Below are positions 36,187-48,859 of a stretch of 64,000 nucleotides of DNA, one piece after another (positions within the stretch are counted from its first letter, which is position 1; each line of letters begins with the position of its first letter). The position numbers and the translations under genes are program-made. The stretch covers positions 27,777,735-27,841,734 of the forward strand of contig NC_041003.1 in NCBI RefSeq assembly GCF_004193775.1, given 5' to 3'. The notes beneath the pieces were generated by a model, which was not told the origin of the DNA, made no database searches, and was given only the letters and a program-made list of their open reading frames with translations. Source of the stretch: Glycine soja (lineage: Eukaryota > Streptophyta > Magnoliopsida > Fabales > Fabaceae).

Positions 36187-36866
36187 TGTTGGACCAACAG
36201 CCTCAATAACTTAAGAGGGATAGGCTTAGAATGCAGAAGAAGCAGCAATCAATTTAATAATGTTCTTTAAACATGCAAGACAAAATTGATTGCAACAAAA
36301 TAAATGAGATAAGGGAAGAGAGAATGCAAACACAGTTTTATATTGGTTCGGCAAAGTCCGTGCCTACGTCCAGTTCTCAAGTAACCCACTTGAGATTTTC
36401 CACTCCCTTTGTAAAAATCCGTTTACAAAGTCTGAACTACACATGGACAACTCATCCCTTGTGTTCAGGAATCCTTACAACTTAAAAGACCCTCAATCCC
36501 TTAATCAATCTTTTTGAATGAGAAGAAAGAAAGAAGAATTCTCTCTTGAAGAGAAGGATATTACAATTGAAGTCCATGGAGAAACTCTTAATGAATTTGC
36601 AAGTGTTTGCCCAAGAGTTTCTTTTGAGAGAGCATTTGGCAATGAAGTTTTCTTGGAATATCTCTCTCATACATTTTGTGTCTCAAGTCACCTATTTATA
36701 GGCCTTTGATGACCATTCAAAAATCTCTTGAGCAGATGTGACTCTCAGGAGTTATTTTCTAAAGAGCTGTGACTATTAGGATTTATTTTCTGAATTCTTG
36801 ACTTGGATCAAACTTGAGAAGCGCTTATCTTTGGCATCATCAAAATAATGTATACATACATTCACA
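36187..36866 (-). repeat. Right LTR (5' LTR in element sense), short form
   Basis: 680 bp, same termini as its partner. TATA-type CTATAAATAG near 36693 on the minus strand. Confidence 0.9.
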
Positions 36867-37545
36867 CATCTCATCTCAATACCATCATCACATTCCACAT
36901 ATGTATACATATAAGCTCATGCCTGGGATTCACATTCCCCAGGTCTTTAGACAACACAAATTGCATATAATAACAATTCTTAATATAACGAGACTGCTAT
37001 TTTAGGGAAATTCTAAATTAAAGAGAAGAACTATAGTATACAAAACAACTCTTAAGCCCATTCAAAATTTAATAAAAGAACAAATATAAAATTTTGGGTA
37101 GAGTCTCCTCTGTAATTTAGAATTTTCCCAAAAATTTCAATTAATACAACAACAACATCATTCACAGTTTCATTCATCAATAACAAATACACCACATCCC
37201 ATTAGTTTAAACACACTTTTTCTTGAAAATCAACTTGTAACAGGGACAAACATATAACCCCATAATTGGGTTCCCTAACCCCAACTATTGTATCAAAAGC
37301 TATAAATAGCCATAAAATCCCCTCACCTATATATATATATATATATCCATTAGTTCTTCGTGGTGTTGTTCTAAGATCTCTTAGGTTCAAGTCCTTTGGT
37401 CCAAACATAGAGCTCTATATATCAAATTTAACACAATTCAATATAGATTTCAAAGACAAGGTCAAATTTAACATTTGGGGTCAAATACCCACTCAAATTT
37501 AAAAGGGGCTAAAATGATTTTTGGGGTCTATATCAAAGAGATGTC
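36867..37545. other. Minisatellite end and unclassified repeat DNA
   Basis: The ATC-rich minisatellite continues to about 36895. The rest has a (TA)n tract at 37328-37347 and no readable domain. Confidence 0.5.
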
Positions 37546-38385
37546 ATGGTGGAAGCTTGCTTGTTGAGCTTCTATGGAGGCTGGATCTTTGAGCTTCAAT
37601 GAGGTCCTTCAATGGTGATTTTTCACCATGGAGATGCAGCGGAAGGCAAGGAGAAGAGGAGAGGGGAGGCACCATCCACTAGGTAATAAGCCAAGGAAGA
37701 AGGAGCTTCACCACCAAGAATTGCCTTGGATAAGAAGCTTGAAGATGATGCTTTAATGGAGGAAAAGAAAGAGAGAAGGGGGGAGCACGAAATTGAAGGA
37801 ATAAAAGAGGGAAAGAAGTGGAACTTTGAAGTGTATCTCATAAGACTTTCATTCATCAAAGTTACAACAAGTGTTACACATGCTTCTATTTATAGACTAG
37901 GTAGCTTCCTTGAGAAGCTTTCTTAAGAAAACTTCCTTGAGAAGCTTTCTTAAGAAAACTTCCTTGAGAAGCTAGAGTTTAGCTACACACACCCATCTAA
38001 AAACTAAGCTCACCTCCTTGAGAAGCTTCCTTGAGAAGCTAGAGCTTAGCTACACACCCCTATAATAGCTAAGCTCACCCCCATGAAAAAAAAAACATGA
38101 AAATACAAAAAAAATCCTACTACAAAGACTACTCAAAATGCCCTGAAATACAAGGCTAAAACCCTATACTACTAGAATGGCCAAAATACAAGACCCAAAA
38201 GAAGAAAACAACCTATTCTACTATTTACAAAGAAGAGTGGACCCAACCTTGGCCCATGGGCTCAAAAATCTACCCTAAGGTTCATGAGAACCCTAAGGCC
38301 TTCTTTATCAACTCTAGCCCAATCCTCTTGGAGCCTCTTGCTCATGGCTCTGGTAACTGGTCCTTTCCTAGGGAGGATTGCATCA
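37546..38385 (-). mobile_element. Gypsy solo LTR with TGTCA duplication
   Basis: 840 bp, flanked by a perfect TGTCA duplication (37541-37545, 38386-38390). In element sense it begins TGATGCAATCC and codes the polyprotein C-terminus (GPVTRAMSKRLQEDWAR) before a stop, so in this family the last pol codons extend into the LTR. It contains a 27-bp tandem unit built on AAGCTTTCTTAAGAAAACTT (37906-37970). It shares its start with the solo LTR at 42545-43536. Confidence 0.9.
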
Positions 38386-38390
38386 TGTCA

Positions 38391-39200
38391 TTTTGAAATT
38401 TCGATCATCCCAATGCGATCGACGTTCAGTGAAGGTCACGAAAACGACATCAATATTATAAAAAGACAACTTTTACAACGTCTCATTTTCAAAGGTTTTT
38501 CAAAGGAAGTGTAAAAACATTCAATAACGGTACTCAATCACAAGAGATTAAGAGAGGCTCAACTAACTAGGAGAAGGCATAGAAAACATGATTACCTCGA
38601 AGAAACTGTGAAGGGAGGGCTGAAGGCTCCGTTCTATACTGAAATCCTCGAGTGGAGTTTTAAGATTCTGCTTCGATTAAAGTGTTCCTCTCCGTGCGGT
38701 GGTTTGGTGGCAAGCGGTAGTGGATCATGGTGATCGTGGGTGGTGGAGAAGGAGGTTTAGAGCTTGGGTGAGGGTTTGGGAGAGAGAGAGAGAGAGAGAG
38801 AGAGGTGGAAATCACATTTTTTCTACATTAATGGATGTATTTATAATCTGCATGATTTGCTTAGCAAACTCATCTCGCTAAGAAAAATTCAACTTTTGAC
38901 TCTGAGTGAGAAATTTCGTGCTGAGCGAAATTTCTCTTATGCCTGGAATTACGCTTAGCGAGCCAATTTTGCTAAGCAAATAATTCTTTTTGGATGAAGT
39001 TGCACTTAGCAAAATGGTGTCCGGAGAGAGGTATTCTAATATATTATATCAAAAATCCCAATGGTCAAAACATGTAGACCTGGGTTGTGAACGTACAGTC
39101 CAAGTTTGAAGGCAGTCCAATGGTTAATGAGTCTGAGATTGTGGTGTTACCAAAATAGGTTTTGGGTCAATCTCAGAATGACACAGTTCCAACACAGATC
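38391..39200 (-). repeat. LTR-like sequence with CTTAGCG motif doublets
   Basis: TATAAATAC-type box on the minus strand (about 38838-38846). Upstream of it in that sense are three motif doublets near 38856/38874, 38902/38921 and 38952/38970. A (GA)n tract lies at 38781-38804. Borders unresolved; classed as LTR-like because of this promoter layout. Confidence 0.45.
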
Positions 39201-40560
39201 AATCAAACTCTACATAATCTAACATCCACACCAAGCAGTTGCACAAGGATAATTCATACAACACTTCAACCAATCCAAATTAATCAAGTAATTAAATAAT
39301 ACAAGAAATACATCAAGCATATATTTTTAGTTATCTAAATTTCATCATTACACTTTGAACCTATCCACCTACTACACCCTATTATATCTCTATCCATCAT
39401 TCACTTCCTTAACGCAACCTCACCTTCTCATAGAAGGAAATAGAACCACTGGTTCTTTTACTCTTTGTTTTGTCCTCTTGAATCTTGCCATCGTATCACA
39501 TGTGCAGTTCTTATACCCCGTACAATAATGAACTTGTACAAACAAGCAAACAAGAAAAAGAGATGAGGCTCAAGCTTACGTACTACTCTCAGGAAACCAA
39601 TCGTGATCCCTTAAGTGGTAGAAACTACTTGCCATACAAACAAATGAACATCATAGACTGTAATTATAGCTATCTAATCAATCGTAACAAACAATATACA
39701 AACATATATATACTAGAAAATAAATTCATATGCCACATTTAGAATTGCCGGAGTTCACACTTTGTCGATCTTATCATTCAATAATCATAATAAAATACAG
39801 GCACACATTTTAGTAATTTTATCATCAGAGAATTATCACAATTTCAGAACGTGCATCAATCATCAGATCTTGCTTTTATCTTAGCAATATAATAGTAAAT
39901 AAATCACCAATTCTAGAAAATAAATAATTCTAAGATAATTTATACAAAGACACAGATTCCAAAGTTAAGTTATCTACTGTCTAAAATCACTATGTTGCTC
40001 AATTTTTCATAGTTTTGCTCCTAACTTATTTTTAGCGCTCTCAATGCTCTGAGAGTCGGATTTTTGCAAACATTTTCAAATCTAACAAATTTATTTTTGA
40101 GGTCAAAACTTTAATAAAAAAAGTTCATACTTCTGTAACTCTCAGTCCAAATTCGTGACAAATTTTTCATTTTACTAAAGGTCCTTAAACTTGTTTTATT
40201 TGTAACTTTTGTTAGGAAACTCCAATTTAAGTGAAATTTAAGGCAAACTCTATTTTGACATGCAAAGAACTCATTTTTGGCATAAAAACTCAAGGAAAAT
40301 AGCTCAGCACATAGATTCCACACATGATAGCAAGCTAAAAAATTTCAAAGCAACAACATGTTCAAGGAAGTTCAACAATAAGCACATGGTTAAAGAGTTG
40401 GAGAGACCCCTCCCCCCCCCCCCCCCCCTTTATCTCATGATGAACTCAAAAATTCTTGGAGAATGAAGAATATTCAGGTTTTTTCAAATTTTTCCTTAAT
40501 GAGTAAAACAAAATGACAATTCCAAGTTATTAGAGAAACTAGAACAACAAAATGAAGAAG
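39201..40560. other. Unclassified non-coding DNA
   Basis: No readable domain. A C-rich run (40407-40428) is the only notable feature. Confidence 0.4.
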
Positions 40561-41460
40561 AATCAAGTATATGGTGAAGAATGAAGCTCATTTGCCTAAG
40601 CTTGATGACTCAAAGACTCAAGAACACTAAGAACCAGCTTGGAAGAAGAAGAAGCACAAATGAAATCCTCTCCCTCAAGTTTGAATTTGTGCAAAGTAAA
40701 GGTATAAAGGCTCCAAAAGATTTTTTCTCACAAAGGTCAATAAGCTATGGTTGTATCTTTTGAGATCAAGAAGAGATCCATTCAATCAAGCTTTAGTGCT
40801 TGCATTTGAATGATAAGGTTGTATCTCTCCTTGACTATGCTTTCATATGTTTTTACATATTGTTGTAGCATATGCATTAGTTTCTAAAGCATTCTAGAAT
40901 AGGTTTCTCTTGTTTGAGCTAAGGGTAGGTATCTCTTAGGCTTTTATTCACAAAGAACCTTACGGTTGGATGACTTAGTCTCATTTTCTGGGTAGGATAT
41001 GAGATTGATTAAGATTGCTTGTAAGATTTCAAAGTGCATAGTGAAAATCTAATTCAGGCTGAATTAGATAACTGAAGTAGCTTTTCTAGAAATAGAGAGT
41101 GAACCATATAAATCTTGTTGTCCATCTTATCTTAAATCTTATCTCTCTCTCATTGCATTCTTGTTTAAGATATTTATTTTTGAAGTGCTTTAACAAAAGG
41201 ACATTGTGTACGGGTGATAGATTAGATATTGGTTTTAAACAAAAAGTTTGTGATACGATCCTTGGAAGCAAAAGTTTTTTTTCAAAACTATTTTTATTTT
41301 GATTTATGTTCAAAACCAATTGACCCCCTCTTGGTTTGTGAGTTCCATAATCATAGGGTCTACATCCATCGATCATAAAAATTTTCCTCTAACTTATCCC
41401 TTGTAATTAGGAACTTAGTTTTTATTTCTTTTACTCTGTGATCTTTTGTATTTTTATGTC
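40561..41460 (+). repeat. Possible LTR of another retroelement
   Basis: Composition and the closing phrase CCAATTGACCCCCTCTTGG (41310-41328) are typical of plant copia LTR ends. Borders, partner and primer site were not established. Confidence 0.3.
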
Positions 41461-42490
41461 TATTGTGTGGGATTGATGAAAGACAATTTGGAGAGATGTT
41501 TCAGAAGTGTTAATGCCACCATCCAGAGCTTCAGAGATGAGTTTGTAAAGATGCAAGACTGGCTTAAGTGAGCCAAATTTAGGATAACTTAAGCTAGTAA
41601 AAATTTGGATAAAAAAGATTGTTGTTGTCGTGGCTTAAGCCATTCTTACAGGGATGACTTAAGTTAATTAGTCAGAAAAGCCCAAACTGCGAAAAACTAA
41701 TGTATTATTTAAAAGGGGCTTATGACACACAAAAAGGGGACTCGCTTTATATGTTTTTGGAAGGATTTTGATGTAGAGAGGAACGTACGATGCTTCTAGG
41801 CTTGTGGGCTCTTCTACAATTCATTCTTCTTTGATTTCTTCTTCCCCGATGGCTATGTATAGCTAATTTCATCCTTCATTGGGGTTTAATGTAATCAAAC
41901 CTATTTTCGTGTAATTATTCCTTTTATTATTCAACAAAGAATTGTTATTGCTCTCCTTTTATGCCTAATGTTTGGTTTTGGCTTGATCACCCGATTGCAT
42001 GAATCTCTTTATTCAATTATTATTGGAAAATTTGTTGAATTGCGAAACGTAAGGAGAACCCAAAAATTTTTAAGCCTAGGGAAGGGTAAAAAGAATTGGG
42101 CATAATTAAAACCCTTTTTTCCTAATCAAGTACTTTGGTTACACTAATTAAATAGATTGATAGTGGAATCAAAGGACTCACTTAATGGATTAAGGTTTAA
42201 ATAAAATTGTGGGTTGATGATAACAATCATTTGTTTGAATAAGAAAATAGTGATTTCCTATTAGGATGGTTTGATGAAGTTAAACTCCAACAAATTTCTT
42301 CCATTGATTTAGGCTTTGTTAACTGTGCACACCAATTGCTTGCGAAAATTTTCAAACCAAATTTCTTTCCTTAATTTCTTTATGTTGTTGCAAGAAATTT
42401 TAATAATTAGTCGAAATGAATTCAGCTATAACCGCTTCAACACAAGTCCAAAAATTGAGTGATTGAATCAAATGATTGGGTCTTCAAGAC

Positions 42491-43589
42491 GGAAAATATG
42501 CCTCTTGATTTTTTGTTGGCTCTCAAGTTACTAAAGAAAACACTTGATGCAATCCTCCCAAGGAGGGGACCCATCACCAGAGCCATGGCTAGGAGACTCC
42601 AAGAAGATTAGGCTAGAGATGCAGAAGAAGGCCCTAAGGTTCTCATGAGCCTTAGGGTAGATTTTGGGGCCATGGGCTAAGTATGAACTCACTTATCACT
42701 TATCTTTGTACATATTAGATTATGGTTTCATTATTTTTGGGCCTTGTATTTAGGGCTCCATAGTGTAGGGAGGGTACCCTAATAATGTAGATTTCAGCCC
42801 TTGTATTTTAGGGCACCTAGACTAGTTTTTGTATTAGGGGTAACTTTGTAATTTCACGTGCATTAAGTGCACTGTTTGATGTGTGTGTGTTGGGAGAGAA
42901 ATTTAATTGAATTGGGAGAAGGCCAATCCAATTAAATTTTGGAACTTCCTAAGGGGGAGGTGTGCATTTGCTTGCTACACCCCATTATCACATCATATAG
43001 TCACACTTTGTGCATGTCCTTCATGCTTTACATGCCTCATGACACCTAAGCACACTTAGTGGAGAATCTTGGACTTGATCTTGGATTAGTGGGTTGAACC
43101 ATAGCTAAAATTCACCAATCATAATTAGTAAAATTTTGGCTCCACAAATTCAAATTCAAATTCAAGTGAAATTTGAATAGAAATTCATATTTCCCTCCAA
43201 TTTTGTGTGATACTCAGGCTATAAATAAAGGCCTTGTGTGTGCATTTTTCAACTTTGATCATTTGAGAATTACACTTCAAAGTTCAGACCTCATTTGAGG
43301 CATAAAATTTCGTGCTCCTTTTCTCCTTCTCCCTCCACTCATCTTCTCCTACCTTCAAGCTCTTATCCATGGCTTCCTATGGTGGTGAGCTTGTTCTTGA
43401 CTCATCTTCTCCTAGAAGTGGCATATCCAATCATCTTTCTTCCTTCTCCATTCCACTACCATTGATCTTCAAGAAATAAAGGACTCCATTGATGAAGAAG
43501 ATCCAAGGCCTACAAGCTCCACATGGAGCTACATCAGGAAATATGCCTCTTGACTTTTTGTTGGCTCTCAAGTTACTAAAAAAAACACT
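42491..43589. repeat. 53/54-bp direct repeats around a solo LTR
   Basis: 42491-42544 and 43537-43589 are the same stretch of the host LTR (starting GGAAAATATGCCTCTTG and GGAAATATGCCTCTTG, both ending AACACT) with three differences. The homologous place in the partner LTR (about 55700-55760) has a single copy. Confidence 0.9.
42545..43536 (+). mobile_element. Gypsy solo LTR in the Tat-like left LTR
   Basis: 992 bp, TGATGCAATCC...CTACATCA. It begins with the polyprotein C-terminus (GPITRAMARRLQED, then a TAG), as in the solo LTR at 37546-38385, and is related to 15055-15990. It is flanked by 53/54-bp repeats instead of a 5-bp duplication. Confidence 0.85.
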
Positions 43590-44376
43590 TGATTTTGGGT
43601 GAATCTTTACTAGAATGTAAAAGACTAAACCAAAAACTGAATTCAAAAGAAAGCAATAAAATTGGCAAAGATAATATGAAAAATAATTACATTGATTGGT
43701 TGTTTTTGGTTGAAGGTCCTTACAAATGTTTCTGCAACAACTATTTATATTGTAAAATCTAAACTAACTTAATCTAAATCGTGTCATCCATGTTTGTACA
43801 TGACTCCTTTATTTTCAATTGATTCGACTAGTTTATTCGTATTTTGGGTAAGCAACCACATGACAGTTCCTAGGTTCTGATTTTTAAAGAACCACTTCCT
43901 AGATCATGGAATCTTCACACTCACAATTGATTTCACCCAGAATCCCATGATTTTAGCCTCGATTCATACTCTGACTCACTTATCTTTTGAGCTTCTTTTA
44001 AATTTACAAAAAATGGCCGAATTCTTTTATAACGGTCAAATATTATCATTCATCCAAAATAACAATCAACCCTTTTTTTCTTCTAAGTTTCCATCTTGAT
44101 TCATTCGGCTAACTAAAAATATTTTGGCTGGTAACAAATTCCCCCTTATATCTTGACACTGATTGTTCAAATCACGGGTTAAGATATATCTGTTTAATCT
44201 TTCCCTTTTCTTTTAATCTTTGCAATTTAATTTGCATTTATTATCTCTAGGTGTTATGTCTACACAAGTCTTATCAATTTAAATAGCCTTTCTTCACTGT
44301 TGCTGAACCATCCAATTTACCCCAATCCTTGCTTTCTTCTTCTTTCACCTCTGATAATCTTTCCTTTGATTTCACC

Positions 44377-46840
44377 ATGTCTACCACCAATAGTTCTTTC
44401 GTCCTTCTTTTCTAGTTTCCGAACAATCAAGATAAAGAACAACCTGTAGCTCTTGGTAGCTTCATTAATCCTCTTAAGGATTTTGAAGGACATTATTACT
44501 TTCTTTCTTGCACTTATGATGTGATAGATGTTGTCACTTTTCTTGGGCATTACCTTCACCATGATAGATATCCGATTCGCATTACTTCTTGGTTTTAGAT
44601 AAGATCTACCCCTTCCAATTTGGGCACTTGTCCTAGGGGTTTTGACCCTTATTATAGGTGGCTCAAAAGAGTAATTGCTGCAAATAAGGTTGACTAGAAA
44701 TGATAGGGGTATCTTTGACGCCCTTAGTTTGACTTGTCATGAAGTTGAGCCAAAATACCTTTCAATCTTTAGCTTCTTGAGCTTTTGGTTCACTGCCACA
44801 AACACTTTTATGTTTCTTTTTGGCTTCATGACCATCACACTGCAAGATATAGCTACCATCTTGGGTCTCCCTATTGTTGGTGATGAGATTCCTTCCTTAT
44901 TCGACCAACCCTTTGAAGACCTAGGATGTTCTTTCAGTCAATTCACCAACGACTCCTCGTTTCATCACAACTCATATGAAGAAGATGAATATTGTTTATG
45001 ACGCAAAACATAATGCTTTTCTCTTATTTTGGTTTTGTAAGTACTTTATTTGCTCTTCTTCAAAAGCTATAGTTTTTTAATATGCCCCCCATGTCTCCTT
45101 GCCCAAATCAAACAAGTCTAAATCAATTGGGGTTTCGTTCTTTCCTTCTCTTTACGAATCCATCTTTCTACTTTTATAAAGAATGTGGACTAAGCAGAAC
45201 ATACTTAGTGCCTCTGGTCCCTTATGGTTTTTGCAACTTTGGATCACTATGTATTTTCCAATGTTTGTGGCCAAGCAATCGAAATCAACTAAAGCACTTG
45301 ATCGTCATGCTAAGGACCCCAATCTAGGAGAATCTCTTTAGATCAAATCCACCACCTTAAGGTTGAATCACTTCTTCATAGAGGCCATTTTCAACATACT
45401 AGTTGATGTGAATGTTTATGGAATCCTCTAACTGTTGACCATGCCATTCCTGACTGGTTGAAAATGATCCTCTTGCCCATTTGGAAGCTAAAGTAGTACA
45501 ATTGGCAAATTGGGGTAGCATCCTATCGGCTAGGGTTTGCTTTGTGGATTCAAGAATGCATCCAGGTATAACAAGATTTTTTTTGAGCCTTACAACCTAT
45601 AGTTTATGGCTTGTCAATTTGGCCTTACTCAATATCTCTTTATGGCCTTTTTTACCATGACTTCGCTCACTTCTCGCCCTTCATTGTCTTCTGAAGAGGT
45701 GTAGAACATCACTAACTTGACTAACTAGATGCTTAGCCTTTTTAGGTTCCATTTGTTCTTGCCTAACCCTAAGAAAATAATTAGTTTCCTTAATTGGTGG
45801 CCTGCTGTAAAAGATGCCCTATTTTCGAAAGGGCCTTTATACCTTTCACAAGCAAATGACCATGCCTAACCATATCCTATTGCCCAAACTCCAAGCCAAC
45901 CCCAACCTTCTTCTTGTCTGACTTCTGTTTCAGCTAAAAAGAAGAAGAGCTCATAAGCTAGAATCACCATTAATCCTTTACCAGCTCCACAATCAAGTAT
46001 TACTTTATATCTTCATCTTTTAATTTCTCCTTTGTTGTTATTTGGCTAACATTTTCTTTTATAGTGAAACTTCAAATTGAGACGATTGATTTGGAAAACA
46101 TAAAAGAGGACACTTCTCTAGAGTCAGCTCCTATGACTTTCAAGAGAACTGCCAGATCTACTACTTCTAAGAAATCCTCTCCTTTTGATCCTCCTTCGAC
46201 TCAGGTACCAATATCTGCTTCTTTTATTGTCTTGCTTCTTTATCACCAATTTTTAATTCTAATTCAGAATTCTTTGTAAAAATAGGCTACCACTCCTAGC
46301 TGAAGCCATAAAAGATTAAAGGTTGGATCTGTTGCTACACCTATTCATGTAAGTCTCTTAGTCACTATAACACTTTTCGTTTGGTTTTACTATGACCTCC
46401 TCTGACCTACTTTTGATTTTAATTTTTGGAATAAGCTTTTCTAGAAGAACCTTCCAATACGGTTTTTGTGTCTTTTGCCATGCCTTTTAAGGAGGCTTTA
46501 GCTGAATACTTCTAGTCCCCTACTTCCTTTACCCTAGTGGTATCAGATGGATCTCTTATTGATGATCATTTTTCCCAAGTGGAAAAATTCATGCTAGGAG
46601 ATGTACCTTCCGATCCATCCATGTTGAAGTCAATTCGACTATCATTTGCCAAGTTGGCTAGATCACCTATAGCATCTGATAATAGTCGCCAACTCCTCAA
46701 CCATATTTGCATGGCCATTGGTGACTTGATCTTCACTCATAATATGCATCAATGCCATCACCATTTTGTTGCGACTAATTTAGAACAACTAAGGCAATTG
46801 CAAGTTCAAAAGTCTACTTCTACTACCAACTTTTGAGTTG
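44377..46840 (+). pseudogene. Antisense additional ORF: plant mobile domain protein (degenerate)
   Basis: It begins MSTTNSSFVLLF with an early TAG, then QPVALGSFINPLKDFEGHYY. The best PMD stretch is 44675-45001: GIFDALSLTCHEVEPKYLSI, FWFTATNTF and FGFMTITLQDIATILGLPI. GPLWFLQLWITMYF follows near 45215. Later parts (46064-46836) are Ser/Thr-rich and less conserved. Several frameshifts and stops are present. It lies between integrase and the 3' LTR but on the opposite strand to pol. Extra ORFs, including antisense ones, are known in Tat-lineage plant elements; the role of a PMD protein there is unknown. Confidence 0.7.
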
Positions 46841-47324
46841 TCAAAGTAGAGTGACAAGCTAACTTGGTTGAACAAAAGCATCTCAACAAAAGGATTGTTA
46901 ATTTAACAATTGATCTTGGAGGGATCAAGAAAGAGTCAGCTGAATTAAATCCAAAGATTACTTTCCTCAATGCCAAATTTAAGGGTAATTTGGACTAGCG
47001 CGTTTAGTTGTATGCCTTAGCAAATTCCCTTGACCCCAACATCACTCATTTGCTGCATCAATAAGAAGGACTAGAGAAAGATCTGAGTGTAGGTGAAACA
47101 AACATTGTTGAAGATAAAAAGATTTTCTTGCAGCATAAATTTAACAAGCCAAACATGCCTTGTTTGCACCACCTTCCATTCCCTCCACTTCGGCTACTCC
47201 ATCTATTACCATTCGTCCAACAAGAATTATGGATCGTATTACAGAGATTGCTACCGAAATGTCCAGTTCTTATGTCGTTGTTGTTGCTCAGAACACCTTA
47301 ATTGCTCCCCCAAGCATTGTTAAC

Positions 47325-48650
47325 GTGTTAATTACGTTAGGATTTACATTGACCAAGTGCAATCGAATCCAAATTGTACTACTGAACCGAAGCTTAGGTC
47401 ATCTCCCAAGGGAATAGTGCAAGGATGAATATTGAAATTAAAACCCTTTGGATAAAGATGTTTTTGTGATTTTATTTTTTAAACTACCTAAAACTAAAAC
47501 TAATCAAAACATAAAATAATATATTTTTCTAGAGATATTAATATGCTAAAAATTTAATAACAAAAACTAAAAGAAAATGTACGAATTCACTTGTTGACAC
47601 CATAATAATTGTAGGCAAAAACAATAACGTTGAGATGCTAAGACTATACTCGAAATCTTCTTATTTGCTGCAATTCCTCACACTTCCACGTCATTATATT
47701 GTTCACCCTTAATTCACTAATGTATTCTATCCCTAATCCCTTAGGTGATAGACCCTAAATCATTTGTCTTGATTCTCAATCCCTTGGCAAACCAACACAA
47801 GCAATCAACATTATTGTTTGGGAATTAATGAAGCTTAACCAAGATTATTCTATCCCTAAAGATAATCTCAATTAAGTATCTGATTCAGTTCGGATTTCAA
47901 CGAGACTCACCAAAGTGCACATCAATTCCTGAAACCATCTATGAGGTGCATAACTCATAAAACATTAAGTACAGAAGGCGAATAATGAACTCAAACAATA
48001 TATTAATGTGAGAAAATTACATCAAATAGGGCTCAATCCTTTTCTCTCCTAGCTAATAAAGAAACTAGCCACTCATGAAATACAAGAAGAGATAAGGGAA
48101 TAGGGTTTTTTAGTGAAGGTTGGTGTGCAAAGGTGTGTTTTTTGCTGTTGCCCATGCCTCTCTATTTATAGAATCATAAATGTGTTTAGCAGAGGCAAAT
48201 AATCTCCTTAATTTTAAAAAATATAATCTATACAAGAAAATCATCTCTGTAGCTAGTATAATCTATTTTAATTGTTGCATTTATCTTCCAAGTGATTTTC
48301 TTAATTTATCTTCGAGCTATATTTCCATAATTATCTTTGTTTTGAATTAATTCAGTTTTTGGATGCATTATTTGGGGCGCTCCTCGCTCAAGCATGATAT
48401 CTTTTGTAAAATTTCATCTTCTCTTTTGTTTAAGTTGGCTTAAGCATCTTTTACCTCGCTTGAGCGAGGCTCTTGTAAAATTTCCCTATTTCTTTGTAAA
48501 ACTCACAAAATCATATTTAAAAACTTCTAAAATTTTAATTGCTATCTAAAATATGTTAAACATTGAAAGCATAACGGATTTGATTCAAAAAAAGGCCTAA
48601 AGTATACTAAAGTATCAAATAAACGTCTCGAATTGCATATGAAAACACTG
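47325..48650 (-). repeat. LTR-like insertion between PMD ORF and integrase
   Basis: It has a TATAAATAG box on the minus strand (48164-48173). Upstream of it in that sense is a motif cluster GCTTAAGC and CTCGCTTGAGCGAGG (48434-48465). It ends on the left with phrases typical of gypsy LTR 3' parts. No domain. Borders and target duplication unresolved. Confidence 0.45.
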
Positions 48651-48859
48651 AGTCAGATGATATGGTAACTAATTCGGTTGCCAAACCTTGATTTCCCTTT
48701 TGAACTTATTCAATTTTTTTTGAATAAGTCCATTTTTGGAAAACCTTCTGGATTAGCTAAGTAATCGGCTTGTGGTTACTATTGACCATTTGTCTTTTGC
48801 ATATCTTCTTCTTTCCAAATGGAAGGATGAAATAGTTTTAAATATTTAGCATTTGTACT

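Larger units (their letters stand above)
33617..36866 (-). mobile_element. Complete non-autonomous SIRE-like copia element with CATCT duplication
   Basis: Two LTRs (33617-34303 and 36187-36866) bound a 1.9-kb interior. A perfect 5-bp duplication CATCT flanks it (33612-33616 and 36867-36871). Sense is minus: the primer site complementary to initiator tRNA-Met (36170-36184) adjoins the right LTR and the polypurine tract (34304-34317) adjoins the left LTR. The interior holds only a gag remnant plus low-complexity sequence, with no pol. The LTRs differ by roughly 5% by eye, so it is older than the related copy at 57048. Its LTRs lack the TGGTAATCGATTACCA block. Confidence 0.92.
42383..44136 (-). 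repeat. Left LTR of the Tat-like element (interrupted)
   Basis: It aligns by eye with 55591-56253 plus 61356-61418 when the solo LTR at 42545-43536 is removed. PPT-like AAGGGGGAATT (44137-44147, minus) adjoins it. Confidence 0.85.
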
